From the NCBI RefSeq assembly GCF_001663775.1, contig NZ_KV467168.1, positions 1,044,507 to 1,108,506 on the forward strand: a stretch of 64,000 bases of DNA, written 5' to 3'. Position 1 is the stretch's first letter. Every line of letters begins with the position of its first letter. The translations under genes and the position numbers were made by a program. The stretch comes from Arthrobacter sp. B6. GTDB lineage: Bacteria; Actinomycetota; Actinomycetes; Actinomycetales; Micrococcaceae. A model generated the notes under the pieces. The model saw only the letters and a list, made by a program, of their open reading frames with translations, was not told the DNA's origin and made no database searches. Shown here piece after piece: positions 33,892 through 41,939 of the stretch.

Positions 33892-34377
33892 TCAGGTGCG
33901 GATGCCCGTCAGCCTGCTGACCGTGTCCTGCCGTGCTTCCGGAAACCTGCGTTCGATGGCCTGCGCGATGCCGGCGACAGACTGCCGGGAAAGCTCGGTG
34001 CGCCAGGTGACCTCGGCGTGCCGCATGGTCTGTGAAATCAGGCAGGTCCGCGCGTAGTCAGCGTCCATGCTGCCGCCGGGCGCGTCCTTGAGGATGCCTT
34101 CGCACCTGAAGGTGTGCTCATCCCCCTCGATGGCGAGGACAACGTCCAGGACGGAGATCCGCTCCGGCCGGCGCGCCAGCTGGAAGCCGCCCCTCGGACC
34201 GGATACGGACGCCAGGATGCCGGCCCGGACCAGTGCCTGGAGCTGCTTGTTCAGGTAGGCGGCCGGCAAGTGGTAGAACTCGGCCAGGCGGGCACTGCTG
34301 ACGGCCTCCCCCACAGGGGTCCAGGACATGTTGACGCAGCTGTGCAACGCCCACTCCACACCCTGACCCATCTTCAT
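33892..34377 (-). CDS. Rrf2 family transcriptional regulator
   Basis: 161 residues from ATG 34377, with a second ATG two codons on. The winged helix is typical of Rrf2 (VSSARLAEFYHLPAAYLNKQ, then LVRAGILASVSGPRGGFQLA). Only two cysteines lie in the sensor loop region (FRCEG and RTCLIS), so a three-Cys iron-sulfur site as in IscR or NsrR is not evident. Ligand and target genes are unknown. Its promoter is near consensus (TTGACA, 18 nt, TAATGT) and places the start of transcription at the start codon. Confidence 0.82.
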   Translation of the reverse strand: MKMGQGVEWALHSCVNMSWTPVGEAVSSARLAEFYHLPAAYLNKQLQALVRAGILASVSGPRGGFQLARRPERISVLDVVLAIEGDEHTFRCEGILKDAPGGSMDADYARTCLISQTMRHAEVTWRTELSRQSVAGIAQAIERRFPEARQDTVSRLTGIRT

Positions 34378-34384
34378 ATTCGCG

Positions 34385-34414
34385 ACATTACTTGTCCAGA
34401 AAATTTACTGTCAA
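34385..34414 (-). promoter_or_regulatory. Near-consensus promoter of the Rrf2 gene
   Basis: On the minus strand TTGACA (34409-34414), an 18-nt AT-rich spacer, then TAATGT (34385-34390), with ATG 34377 only 7 nt further. It is the best -35/-10 pair I noticed in the window. The spacer contains CTTGTCC and half-sites that could be an autoregulatory Rrf2 site. Confidence 0.65.
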
Positions 34415-34490
34415 GGATTTCGCGGGGGCTTCAGGGTGCTCCCGTGCTTGTGCAGGAGTGTTCGGGGACTCTTCTTCGCGGCAATGACGA

Positions 34491-34496
34491 TAGCGT
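34491..34496 (+). promoter_or_regulatory. -10 box of the phosphohexomutase gene, leaderless layout
   Basis: TAGCGT, 7 nt, then ATG 34504. Confidence 0.5.
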
Positions 34497-34503
34497 GGTC
34501 CCC

Positions 34504-36243
34504 ATGACGTCCCCCGATGCCGAGTCCATCCTCTTCAGCCAAGCCCGCGAGTGGGCGGCTGAGGATCCGGATCCCGTGACCTCCGCTGCACTGTCTGACC
34601 TCATCCAGCTGGCAGCGAACGGAGCGGGCGCAGCCCGGCAGGAACTTGCCGACAGCTTCAGCGGCACCCTCCAGTTCGGCACCGCCGGCCTGCGCGCGGC
34701 CCTCGGCCCCGGGCCCAACCGGATGAACCGTGTGGTGGTCCGCCGCGCTGCGGCAGGCCTGGCCGGCTTCCTCGGCGACGCCGTGCGCGACGCTTCACCG
34801 GGCACCCGGCCGCGCGCCGTCGTCGGCTACGACGCCCGCCACAACTCGGATATCTTTGCCGAGGAAACCGCGGCGATCTTCACCGCCGCCGGCTGCGAGA
34901 CCTTCCTGATGCCCTCGGCACTTCCCACTCCGCTGCTGGCCTACGCGGTGAGGGCGCTCGATTGTGACGCCGGCGTGATGGTCACCGCCAGCCACAACCC
35001 GCCCCAGGACAACGGCTACAAGGTCTACCTTGGCCGCCATGCCGTGGAGGAAAGCGGACGGGGCGCCCAGATCGTGGCACCCCACGACACTGGAATCGCG
35101 GCACGGATCGATGCAGTGGGCCCGTTGGACTCAATCGCCCTCGCCACGGACGGCTGGACCGTGCTGGACCCTTCTGTTGCGGACGACTACCAGCGCGCGA
35201 CGGCGGCGCTCGCCGATCCGGCACGCTTTCCGTCGCGTGACCTGCGGATCGTCCTGACGCCCATGCACGGCGTCGGCGGGGATACAGCCGTGGCTGTCCT
35301 GAACGAGGCCGGTTTCGCCGATGTCACCCTGGTGGCCGAACAGGCGGAGCCGGACCCCGAGTTTCCCACGGTGAGTTTCCCGAATCCGGAAGAGCCCGGT
35401 GCGCTGGACCTTGCCCTGGAGGCGGCCGTCCGCGTGGACGCCGATATTGTCCTGGCCAACGATCCCGACGCCGACCGGGCGGCAGTCGCGGCCAAGGATC
35501 CGGACACAAATGCCTGGCGCATGCTGCGCGGTGATGAGGTGGGGGCACTCCTCGGAGCGCACATTGTGGCCCGCCTTGCGGCCGGCGGTGAGGAAAAGCC
35601 CGACGGCGTCTTCGCCAATTCCGTGGTTTCCTCACGGCTGCTGTCGCGCATCGCCGCCGCGGCCGGGTACGCGCATGAGGAAACGCTGACGGGATTCAAG
35701 TGGATTTCTCGTGTTCCGGGATTGCTGTACGGCTATGAGGAAGCGTTGGGCTACTGTGTTGCCCCTGACCTGGTCCGGGACAAGGACGGCATCTCCGCCG
35801 CGGTGCTGATAGCGGAGCTCGCGGCTGCGGCCAAGGCAGGCGGCAAAACGGTCTTCGACACCCTGGATGAGCTGTACCTGCAGCACGGCCTGCACGCCAG
35901 CGACCAGCTGAGCATCAGGGTGGCCGACCTGGGCCTGCTGGATGCCATGATGAACCGGCTCCGCGTCAGCCCGTCTGAGTCCTTCGGCTCCTCAGCCGTG
36001 GAGACGTTTGTGGACCTCGCGGAGGGCAACGGACAGCTGCCACCCACGGATGGACTTCTGTACGTGACCCGGGACCAGACCCGGGTGATCATCCGGCCCA
36101 GCGGCACCGAGCCGAAACTCAAGTGCTACCTGGAAGTGATCAAAAGTGTGGAGTCCGCGGCGGAACTCCCTGAGGCGCGCCAAGCCGCACGCGCCGCCCT
36201 TGACCAGGTGCTCGGCGACGTGCGGGAGGCCCTCGGCCTCTAG
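34504..36243 (+). CDS. Phospho-sugar mutase (phosphoglucomutase/phosphomannomutase)
   Basis: 579 residues from ATG 34504. An alpha-D-phosphohexomutase that moves phosphate between C1 and C6 of hexoses or C1 and C5 of pentoses. The four domains show LQFGTAGLRAALGPGPNRMN, the catalytic phosphoserine loop VMVTASHNPPQDNGYKVYLG, the metal loop NDPDADRAAVAAKDP, the sugar loop GYEEALGYCVAP, and the phosphate-binding RPSGTEPKLKCYLE. The long form (about 580 residues) matches the PgcA/PGM2-like group, which includes phosphopentomutases, an appealing role next to purine nucleoside phosphorylase (inference). It converges on nirD with 7 bp between stops. Confidence 0.88.
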   Translation: MTSPDAESILFSQAREWAAEDPDPVTSAALSDLIQLAANGAGAARQELADSFSGTLQFGTAGLRAALGPGPNRMNRVVVRRAAAGLAGFLGDAVRDASPGTRPRAVVGYDARHNSDIFAEETAAIFTAAGCETFLMPSALPTPLLAYAVRALDCDAGVMVTASHNPPQDNGYKVYLGRHAVEESGRGAQIVAPHDTGIAARIDAVGPLDSIALATDGWTVLDPSVADDYQRATAALADPARFPSRDLRIVLTPMHGVGGDTAVAVLNEAGFADVTLVAEQAEPDPEFPTVSFPNPEEPGALDLALEAAVRVDADIVLANDPDADRAAVAAKDPDTNAWRMLRGDEVGALLGAHIVARLAAGGEEKPDGVFANSVVSSRLLSRIAAAAGYAHEETLTGFKWISRVPGLLYGYEEALGYCVAPDLVRDKDGISAAVLIAELAAAAKAGGKTVFDTLDELYLQHGLHASDQLSIRVADLGLLDAMMNRLRVSPSESFGSSAVETFVDLAEGNGQLPPTDGLLYVTRDQTRVIIRPSGTEPKLKCYLEVIKSVESAAELPEARQAARAALDQVLGDVREALGL

Positions 36244-36250
36244 CAGCAGC

Positions 36251-36622
36251 CTAGAGCTCGATTTCGATGAATCCGTCGGTGATGCGGGTGTTGAAAGTAT
36301 CCAGCCGGAGCTCAGCCGTTCCGAAGCACTCGCCCGTTTCCAGGTCGTAGACCTCTTTGTGGAGGGGCGAGGCAATGGTGGGGCGGGTGCCGCGCGAGCC
36401 AAGGATGCCACGGGCCATCACGTGGGCGCCGGTTGCAGGGTCCTCGTGGGCAACCGCGAAAATCTCGCTGGGGCCGGTCCGGAAGAGAGCCACCTGGCGG
36501 CCCGCAATCAGCGCTGCCTCGCCCCAGGACAGTTCCAGCTCCTCCACGGCGCAGACGCGGTGCCAGCCGGTGGCGGTGTAAGTTTCGGCGGCGACTGCCC
36601 CAAGTTCCAGTGTTGCCGTCAT
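36251..36622 (-). CDS. nirD: Nitrite reductase (NADH) small subunit
   Basis: 123 residues, preceded by GAGGAG 5 nt before ATG. NirD has a Rieske-like fold without the iron ligands, as seen here: the positions that would hold Cys-X-His pairs read ATGAHVMARG and ASPLHKEVYDLETGEC. It associates with NirB. In this genome the gene is not downstream of nirB but divergent, 261 bp away on the other strand. Upstream there is a TAGCTT -10-like box (minus strand, near 36674) and a palindrome GGCCA-N6-TGGCC (36649-36664) that may be an operator. Confidence 0.9.
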   Translation of the reverse strand: MTATLELGAVAAETYTATGWHRVCAVEELELSWGEAALIAGRQVALFRTGPSEIFAVAHEDPATGAHVMARGILGSRGTRPTIASPLHKEVYDLETGECFGTAELRLDTFNTRITDGFIEIEL

Positions 36623-36766
36623 GTCGGCTCCTCTCCCTGTGCTTGCTTGGCCACCTGTATGGCCGTACTAACAAGCTAGGCGTCGGGTGTTTCACGGGCA
36701 TGCGCTGAATGTGTCCGGCGCGTAAAAGAGACCTCACCCGGCCGGAAATGCGTTCGTGATGCAGAA

Positions 36767-36804
36767 GTTAAGTTCACGAAACAATTGGGAAACTGAAGCG
36801 AAAC
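36767..36804 (+). promoter_or_regulatory. GlnR-like box of nirB
   Basis: GTTAA-n6-GAAAC-n6-GAAAC-n6-GAAAC, half-sites at strict 11-bp steps (36767, 36778, 36789, 36800). The last ends 10 nt before TAGTCT (36815-36820). This is the clearest of three such arrays in the window. Confidence 0.75.
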
Positions 36805-36814
36805 TGCGGCTCCC

Positions 36815-36820
36815 TAGTCT
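36815..36820 (+). promoter_or_regulatory. -10 box of the nirB-cobA-nnaR operon
   Basis: TAGTCT, 10 nt after the GlnR-like array. No -35 match, consistent with an activator-dependent promoter. It would leave a leader of about 60 nt before GTG 36884. Confidence 0.55.
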
Positions 36821-36883
36821 GGATGGACACCTCGTCAGAGAAGGTCGCAGAGCACCGTCTGCGGCCCATGCGAAAGGCCCACA

Positions 36884-39514
36884 GTGACCGAACAGACTTC
36901 AAGCACAGAGACTCCGCGCCGCATCGTCGTCGCCGGTGGCGGCCCCGCGGCCCACCGTTTTGCGGACGCAATGCATGCCCGCGGCCTCGAAGGCTGGCAT
37001 GTCACGGTCCTCACTGAGGAGGCCCACCTCCCCTACGACCGGGTGGCCCTCTCCAAGGCCCTCACCGACAACGACTACGACCTCACCCTGGGCGAGGCGT
37101 CCATGTGGGACCACGAGGCCCTGGACCTGCGCACCGGCGAGCGCGTGGTCAAGGTCAACACGGAAGCCAAGTCCGTGGAGACCGCCGCCGGCAGCATCTT
37201 CGAATACGACGACCTGGTGGTCGCCACGGGTTCGAATGCGGCCCGCCTCCCGATCCCCGGCGCCGAGCTCACGCACGTCTACCGCACGCTCGAAGACGTC
37301 TGGGCGATCAATAAAGCCATTGCCGAACTCACCGAGAAACTCGGCCGCCAGGTCAAGGCAGTCACCATCGGCGGTGGCCTGCTGGGCCTTGAGTCCGCTG
37401 CCGGCACGGAGCAGCTCGGAGCCACTCCGATCGTGATCGACGGCGCCGCGTGGCTGATGGCCACGCAGCTCGATGAGGGTGCAGGACAGGCGATGGGCCG
37501 CCTGATCAAGGCCAAGGGCTTCGAAGTCCACAGCGGCGTGTTCCCCTCCGAGGTATTGTCCGACGACGACGGCCAGGTCACCGGCGTCCTCATGGCTGAC
37601 GGCCGCACCATCGACGCTGACCTTGTCATCGTTGCGATCGGTGTCAGGCCGCGCGACGAGCTCTTCCGCGCAGCAGAGGGCGAGGAGCAGATCTTCTCGC
37701 TGGGCCAGCGCGGCGGCGTGGTCATCAACGACTACTGCGCAACTGAGGTCGAGGGAATCTGGGCCATCGGTGAAGTGGCCAACTTCGGCGGCATGTGCCT
37801 GGGCCTGGTCGCTCCCGCCAACACCATGGCGGAGATCGTCGCTGACCGCCTCCACGGCGGCGAGGCCACCTTCCCCGGCTTCGACACCGCCACGAAGCTC
37901 AAGCTGTCCGGCGTCGACGTCGCCAGCTTCGGTGACGCGTTCGCCCGCACCGAGCACGCCCTCGAAATCGTCTACGCGGACCCGGCCCGCGGCGTCTACC
38001 AGAAGATTGTCACCACCGACGATGCCAAGACCCTCCTCGGCGGCATCTTCGTGGGCGACGCCGCCCCCTACACCAGCCTGCGCCCGCTCCTGGGCCGCGA
38101 ACTCTCGGCTGAGCCCGGCGCCTACCTCACCGCTGCCGGCGGCGGCGACGCACCCGACACCGAACTGCCGGATGACGCCATCCTTTGTTCCTGCAACAAC
38201 GTCACGGCCGGAACCATCCGCGACACCGTCAACGGCTGCGGCGCCTGCGAAGGCAACGCGCCGGTCCAGGAGCTCGGCGAGCTCAAGGGCTGCACCCGTG
38301 CCGGGACCAGCTGCGGTTCCTGTGTCCCGATGCTGAAGAAGCTCCTGGAAGGCGAGCTGACCAAGTCCGGCGTGGAGGTCTCGAAGGCCCTCTGCGAACA
38401 CATCGAGCTGTCCCGCCAGGAGCTCTTCGACGCCATCCGCGTCCTGGAGCTCACCTCCTTCGAAGAGATCATGGCCAAATACGGCACCGGTGCCGGCTGC
38501 GACATCTGCAAGCCAACCATCGCCTCCATTCTGGCCAGCCAGCACAACGCCTATGTCCTTGACGGCGGCCGCGGCACCCTGCAGGACACCAACGACCGCG
38601 CCCTGGCCAACATGCAGAAAGATGGCACCTACTCCGTGGTTCCCCGCATCGCCGGCGGCGAGATCACCCCGAAGAAGCTCGGCGTCATCGCAGCCGTGGC
38701 TGAGAAGTACAACCTCTACACCAAGATCACCGGCGGCCAGCGCATCGACATGTTCGGTGCCCGGCTGGAGGAGCTTCCGGAAATCTGGAAGGAACTGGTG
38801 GACGCCGGCTTCGAATCCGGCCAGGCGTACGGCAAGAGCCTTCGCACGGTGAAGTCCTGTGTCGGTTCCACCTGGTGCCGCTTCGGTGTCCAGGACTCCG
38901 TGGCCATGGCCATCCAGCTCGAGCTCCGCTACCGCGGCCTCCGCAGCCCGCACAAGCTCAAGATGGGTGTGTCCGGCTGTGCCCGCGAATGCGCCGAAGC
39001 CCGCGGCAAGGACGTTGGCGTGATCGCCACCGCCGACGGCTGGAACCTGTACGTCGGCGGCAACGGCGGCGCCACTCCGGCCCACGCCCAGCTCCTGGCC
39101 AAGGACCTCGACGACGAGACCCTGATCAAGTACATCGACCGCTACTTCATGTACTACATCCGCACCGCCGACCGCCTCCAGCGCACGGCGCGCTGGCAGG
39201 AGGAGCTCGACGGCGGCATCAAGCACGTTGAGGACGTCGTGGTGCATGACACCCTGGGCATCGCCGAGGACCTCGAAGCTGCCATGGCCAAGCACGTCGA
39301 CACCTACATCGACGAGTGGGCCGACACCCTGAAGGACCCCGAGCGCCTGCGCCGGTTCCGCTCCTTCGTCAACGCCCCCGACCAGAAGGACGATTCCATC
39401 AGCTTTGTTCCGGACGAGCGTGGCCAGATGCGCCCCGCGACCCCGGAGGAAAAAGGCAAGGTCCTGATCGGAGCTTCCATCCCCATGAGGCCCCGCGACG
39501 AGAACGAGGTATAG
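36884..39514 (+). CDS. nirB: Nitrite reductase (NADH) large subunit
   Basis: 876 residues, GTG start. It reduces nitrite to ammonium with NADH. Domains in order: FAD/NAD oxidoreductase (IVVAGGGPAAHRFADAM at the start, VTIGGGLLGLESAAG near residue 165), BFD-like [2Fe-2S] (LCSCNNVTAGTIRD to GTSCGSCVPMLKK, about residues 430-490), nitrite/sulfite ferredoxin-like domain, then the siroheme-[4Fe-4S] domain with SCVGSTWC (about residue 658) and GCARECAE (about 697). All cofactor cysteines are present. cobA, which makes the siroheme precursor, starts 2 bp downstream, and nnaR follows, giving a nirB-cobA-nnaR operon. Confidence 0.95.
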   Translation: MTEQTSSTETPRRIVVAGGGPAAHRFADAMHARGLEGWHVTVLTEEAHLPYDRVALSKALTDNDYDLTLGEASMWDHEALDLRTGERVVKVNTEAKSVETAAGSIFEYDDLVVATGSNAARLPIPGAELTHVYRTLEDVWAINKAIAELTEKLGRQVKAVTIGGGLLGLESAAGTEQLGATPIVIDGAAWLMATQLDEGAGQAMGRLIKAKGFEVHSGVFPSEVLSDDDGQVTGVLMADGRTIDADLVIVAIGVRPRDELFRAAEGEEQIFSLGQRGGVVINDYCATEVEGIWAIGEVANFGGMCLGLVAPANTMAEIVADRLHGGEATFPGFDTATKLKLSGVDVASFGDAFARTEHALEIVYADPARGVYQKIVTTDDAKTLLGGIFVGDAAPYTSLRPLLGRELSAEPGAYLTAAGGGDAPDTELPDDAILCSCNNVTAGTIRDTVNGCGACEGNAPVQELGELKGCTRAGTSCGSCVPMLKKLLEGELTKSGVEVSKALCEHIELSRQELFDAIRVLELTSFEEIMAKYGTGAGCDICKPTIASILASQHNAYVLDGGRGTLQDTNDRALANMQKDGTYSVVPRIAGGEITPKKLGVIAAVAEKYNLYTKITGGQRIDMFGARLEELPEIWKELVDAGFESGQAYGKSLRTVKSCVGSTWCRFGVQDSVAMAIQLELRYRGLRSPHKLKMGVSGCARECAEARGKDVGVIATADGWNLYVGGNGGATPAHAQLLAKDLDDETLIKYIDRYFMYYIRTADRLQRTARWQEELDGGIKHVEDVVVHDTLGIAEDLEAAMAKHVDTYIDEWADTLKDPERLRRFRSFVNAPDQKDDSISFVPDERGQMRPATPEEKGKVLIGASIPMRPRDENEV

Positions 39515-39516
39515 GC

Positions 39517-40551
39517 ATGCAGCTCAGCATTGATCTCACCGGCCGCGAAGTCCTGGTCACCGGCTCGGACCACGCCGCACGCCAGGCGGTCCGCCGCTTC
39601 GAGGCAGCCGGCGCCGTCGTCTACCGCCTCAGCACCCCCCAGGGTGCCGGGCATGACGGCCCGCTGCCCGAGCGTCCTTTCCTGGTTGCAGCGGTCGACG
39701 ACGGCCAGCCCGGCTGGGAGGCCCTGCTTGAGCGGTGCCGCGAAACCGGCATTCCCGTTTCCACCGAGCCGGCTGCCGGGCCGGTCGGCCACGTCACCCT
39801 CGTCGGTGGCGGCCCCGGCACCACGGAACTGCTGACCGTGGCGGCCGTCAAGGCGCTGCGGGATGCCGACGTCGTGTTTTACGACCGGCTGGCTCCCTGC
39901 CAGGAACTGCCTTCCCTCACCTCGGCCGAACTGGTGGATGTCGGAAAGAAGCCGGGACACCACAAGGTGGGCCAGTCCGACATCGAAAAGCTGATGGTGG
40001 AAAGCGCCCTCGCGGGAAACAACGTGGTCCGGCTCAAAGGCGGCGATCCCTACGTCTTCGGCCGCGGCGGCGAAGAAGTCGCCGCCTGCGTGGCCGCCGG
40101 TGTCAAAGTCCGGGTCATCTCCGGTGTCACCAGCGCCATCTCCGTCCCTGCCGCTGCCGGCATCCCCGTGACCCACCGCGAGGTCAGCCACATGTTCACT
40201 GTAGTCTCCGGCCACGCGCCGCTGACCGAGAAGGAACATAAACACCTCGCCGGCCTCGGCGGCACTATTGTGGTGCTGATGGGCATCGGAACACTGCACC
40301 AACTGGCGGCCGGGCTCCGCAAGGCCGGGATGCGTCCCGACATGCCCATGGCTGTGGTGGAACGCGGCTACCGCCCCGGGCAGCGGACCACCATCGCGGA
40401 CCTGGGCACCATCACCTCCGCCGCTGCCGGCTGCAGCAACCCTGCGGTGCTCGTCATCGGCGAGGTGGTACGGGTGGCTGAAGCCAACCGTGGGCATGCT
40501 GAGGCCGCCGCCGACCTGGACAGGCTGGCGGCCTCGCTGCTCGGTTCATGA
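39517..40551 (+). CDS. cobA: Uroporphyrinogen-III C-methyltransferase (SUMT)
   Basis: 344 residues from ATG 39517, 2 bp after the nirB stop. It methylates uroporphyrinogen III twice to precorrin-2 for siroheme. The C-terminal 260 residues are a full SUMT domain: HVTLVGGGPGTTELLTVAA, DVVFYDRLAP, NNVVRLKGGDPYVFGRGGEE, VISGVTSAISVPAAAGIPVT and HREVSHMFTVVSGH. The first 80 residues look like a reduced CysG-N/Met8-like Rossmann region (REVLVTGSDHAARQAVRRFE) with no clear NAD motif, so precorrin-2 oxidation by this part is doubtful. Context ties it to siroheme supply for NirB. Confidence 0.92.
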   Translation: MQLSIDLTGREVLVTGSDHAARQAVRRFEAAGAVVYRLSTPQGAGHDGPLPERPFLVAAVDDGQPGWEALLERCRETGIPVSTEPAAGPVGHVTLVGGGPGTTELLTVAAVKALRDADVVFYDRLAPCQELPSLTSAELVDVGKKPGHHKVGQSDIEKLMVESALAGNNVVRLKGGDPYVFGRGGEEVAACVAAGVKVRVISGVTSAISVPAAAGIPVTHREVSHMFTVVSGHAPLTEKEHKHLAGLGGTIVVLMGIGTLHQLAAGLRKAGMRPDMPMAVVERGYRPGQRTTIADLGTITSAAAGCSNPAVLVIGEVVRVAEANRGHAEAAADLDRLAASLLGS

Positions 40552-40565
40552 AAGGATCGAACCAC

Positions 40566-41717
40566 ATGAACGCACTGGCACCCGCAGAACCCCAGATTGA
40601 AGAAACCTCCGGACAGGACGCTGCGGACTCCCCCTTGGAGGGTTTCCGCATCGGAGTGACCTCACACCGGCGCTCCCGGGACCTCATCGAGGCCTTGGAA
40701 CGCCGCGGCGCTGAGGTCCTGCATGCCCCGGCGCTCAAGATCGCCCCGGTGCAGGAGGACATCCGTCTCATTGAGGACACCAAAGCCGTCATCGCCGCAC
40801 GCCCGGACCTCTGCATCGCCACCACTGCCTACGGCATGCGTCGCTGGTGCGAGGCTGCCGACTCGTTTGGCATCGGCGAGGACCTGCTGGACACCCTGGC
40901 AGCCTGCCGGATGTTCGTCCGTGGGCCCAAAGCCCGGGGCGCCGTCCGCGCGGCCGGCCTTGCCGACGTCGGAATCAGCAGCGACGAAACCACCGCAACA
41001 CTGGTGGACATGCTGCTGGCCGAAGGCGTGCGCGGCAAGACCGTGGCTGTCCAGCTGCACGGCTACACGGATGTCCGGCAGCTGGAGCGTCTCCGCATGT
41101 CCGGCGCCACCGTCCTGACAGTGACGCCGTACCGCTGGGTCAAGCCCGACGGAGAGGACAGGCTTCCCCGGCTCATCGAAGCTGCGTGCAGCGGGAACCT
41201 GGATGTCCTGACGTTCACCAGCGCACCCGCGGTCGACGCGATGTGGAGCACCGCCCACGAAATGGGTGTGTACAAGCAGCTGATCGAAAGCCTGAAAACC
41301 AATGTCACCACAGCAGTGGTCGGCCCGGTCACCGCGCAGCCCCTGCTCGACGCCGGTGTGACCCCGCTGATCCCGGAACGGTTCCGGATGGGCGCACTCA
41401 TCAGGCTGGTCTGTGAGCACCTGGCACTTAACCACGTGCGCAGGCTTGACACGAGGTCAGGCAACATCGAGCTGCGCGGCCGCAGCCTGCGGATCGACGG
41501 GCAACAGGTTGAGCTGGCCCCCGCGCCGCTGCTGCTGCTGCGTGCCCTGCTCGGTGCCGGCGGGGCCGTGCTCTCCCGCGAATCGCTGTCGGAGCTGCTC
41601 GAACTGAGGGGCTCGGTCCACGCACTGGACATGACTGTCAGCCGCCTGCGCTCCTCCCTGCCGGACGGCCGCCTGGTGGAGACTGTGGTCAAGAGGGGCT
41701 ACCGGATCCGCGTCTAG
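40566..41717 (+). CDS. nnaR: NnaR-type nitrate assimilation regulator: uroporphyrinogen-III synthase-like domain plus winged helix
   Basis: 383 residues. ATG 40566 has AAGGA 9 nt upstream; ATG 40548, overlapping the cobA stop, is an alternative. Residues 20-270 are a HemD-like domain (GFRIGVTSHRRSRDLIEALE, TFTSAPAVDAMW). Residues about 285-383 are an OmpR-type winged helix (LRIDGQQVELAPAPLLLLRA to ETVVKRGYRIRV). This fusion is the known NnaR architecture of Streptomyces and Mycobacterium, where it acts with GlnR to activate nitrate/nitrite genes. Placement directly behind nirB-cobA supports the assignment. Whether it retains HemD activity is unknown. It is followed by a family A hairpin 10 bp after its stop. 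Confidence 0.85.
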   Translation: MNALAPAEPQIEETSGQDAADSPLEGFRIGVTSHRRSRDLIEALERRGAEVLHAPALKIAPVQEDIRLIEDTKAVIAARPDLCIATTAYGMRRWCEAADSFGIGEDLLDTLAACRMFVRGPKARGAVRAAGLADVGISSDETTATLVDMLLAEGVRGKTVAVQLHGYTDVRQLERLRMSGATVLTVTPYRWVKPDGEDRLPRLIEAACSGNLDVLTFTSAPAVDAMWSTAHEMGVYKQLIESLKTNVTTAVVGPVTAQPLLDAGVTPLIPERFRMGALIRLVCEHLALNHVRRLDTRSGNIELRGRSLRIDGQQVELAPAPLLLLRALLGAGGAVLSRESLSELLELRGSVHALDMTVSRLRSSLPDGRLVETVVKRGYRIRV

Positions 41718-41727
41718 TTCCCCCGAA

Positions 41728-41792
41728 GGAGTTTTTGTCCAGATAATGCGTCCAAAGCCTCGTTTTGAGTGCATTATCTGGACAAAAACTCC
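41728..41792. repeat. Long intergenic hairpin, family A copy 2
   Basis: Arms 41728-41749 and 41771-41792 are perfectly complementary over 22 bp with a 21-nt loop. The outer arm GGAGTTTTTGTCCA matches copy 1 at 14264-14326; the inner arm is GATAATGC instead of CTTAGAGCGA, changed on both sides so that pairing is kept. It separates nnaR from the GlnR-like promoter of the next gene. Confidence 0.85.
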
Positions 41793-41839
41793 TATTATTA
41801 CCGGCTGGTAACGGGCAGCGAACAGGCGGGGAAAAGTCC

Positions 41840-41882
41840 GTAATGGCTGGGAAACACGCTGGAAAAGCCAGCCGCCTACGCT
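41840..41882 (+). promoter_or_regulatory. GlnR-like box and -10 of the small flavoprotein gene
   Basis: GTAAT (41840)-n6-GAAAC (41851)-n6-GAAAA (41862), 11-bp steps, with weaker half-sites continuing upstream (GGGAA 41829, GCGAA 41818, GGTAA 41807). The last half-site ends 10 nt before TACGCT (41877-41882). The layout is the same as at narK and nirB. Confidence 0.6.
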
Positions 41883-41939
41883 GGGGTTCACCAACGAATT
41901 CCCGGCCGCCCCTGCGGCCGCCTGCGAAAGGGCCAGCAC

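Noticed and set aside
36899..39295. An antisense open frame of almost 800 codons opposite nirB
   Set aside because: It is the mirror of nirB in a GC-rich genome (C-ending codons keep the opposite frame open). The peptide is Val/Gly/Asp/Ala-rich with no domain, while nirB has every expected motif.
40566..41717. Plain uroporphyrinogen-III synthase (hemD)
   Set aside because: The extra C-terminal winged helix of about 100 residues and the nirB-cobA context fit NnaR better than a biosynthetic HemD.
41807..41834. GTAAC-n6-CGAAC as the main GlnR-like site of the small flavoprotein gene
   Set aside because: These half-sites are in register with the array only within one base, and they do not have the 10-nt distance to a -10 box. 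The sites at 41840-41866 fit both criteria better.
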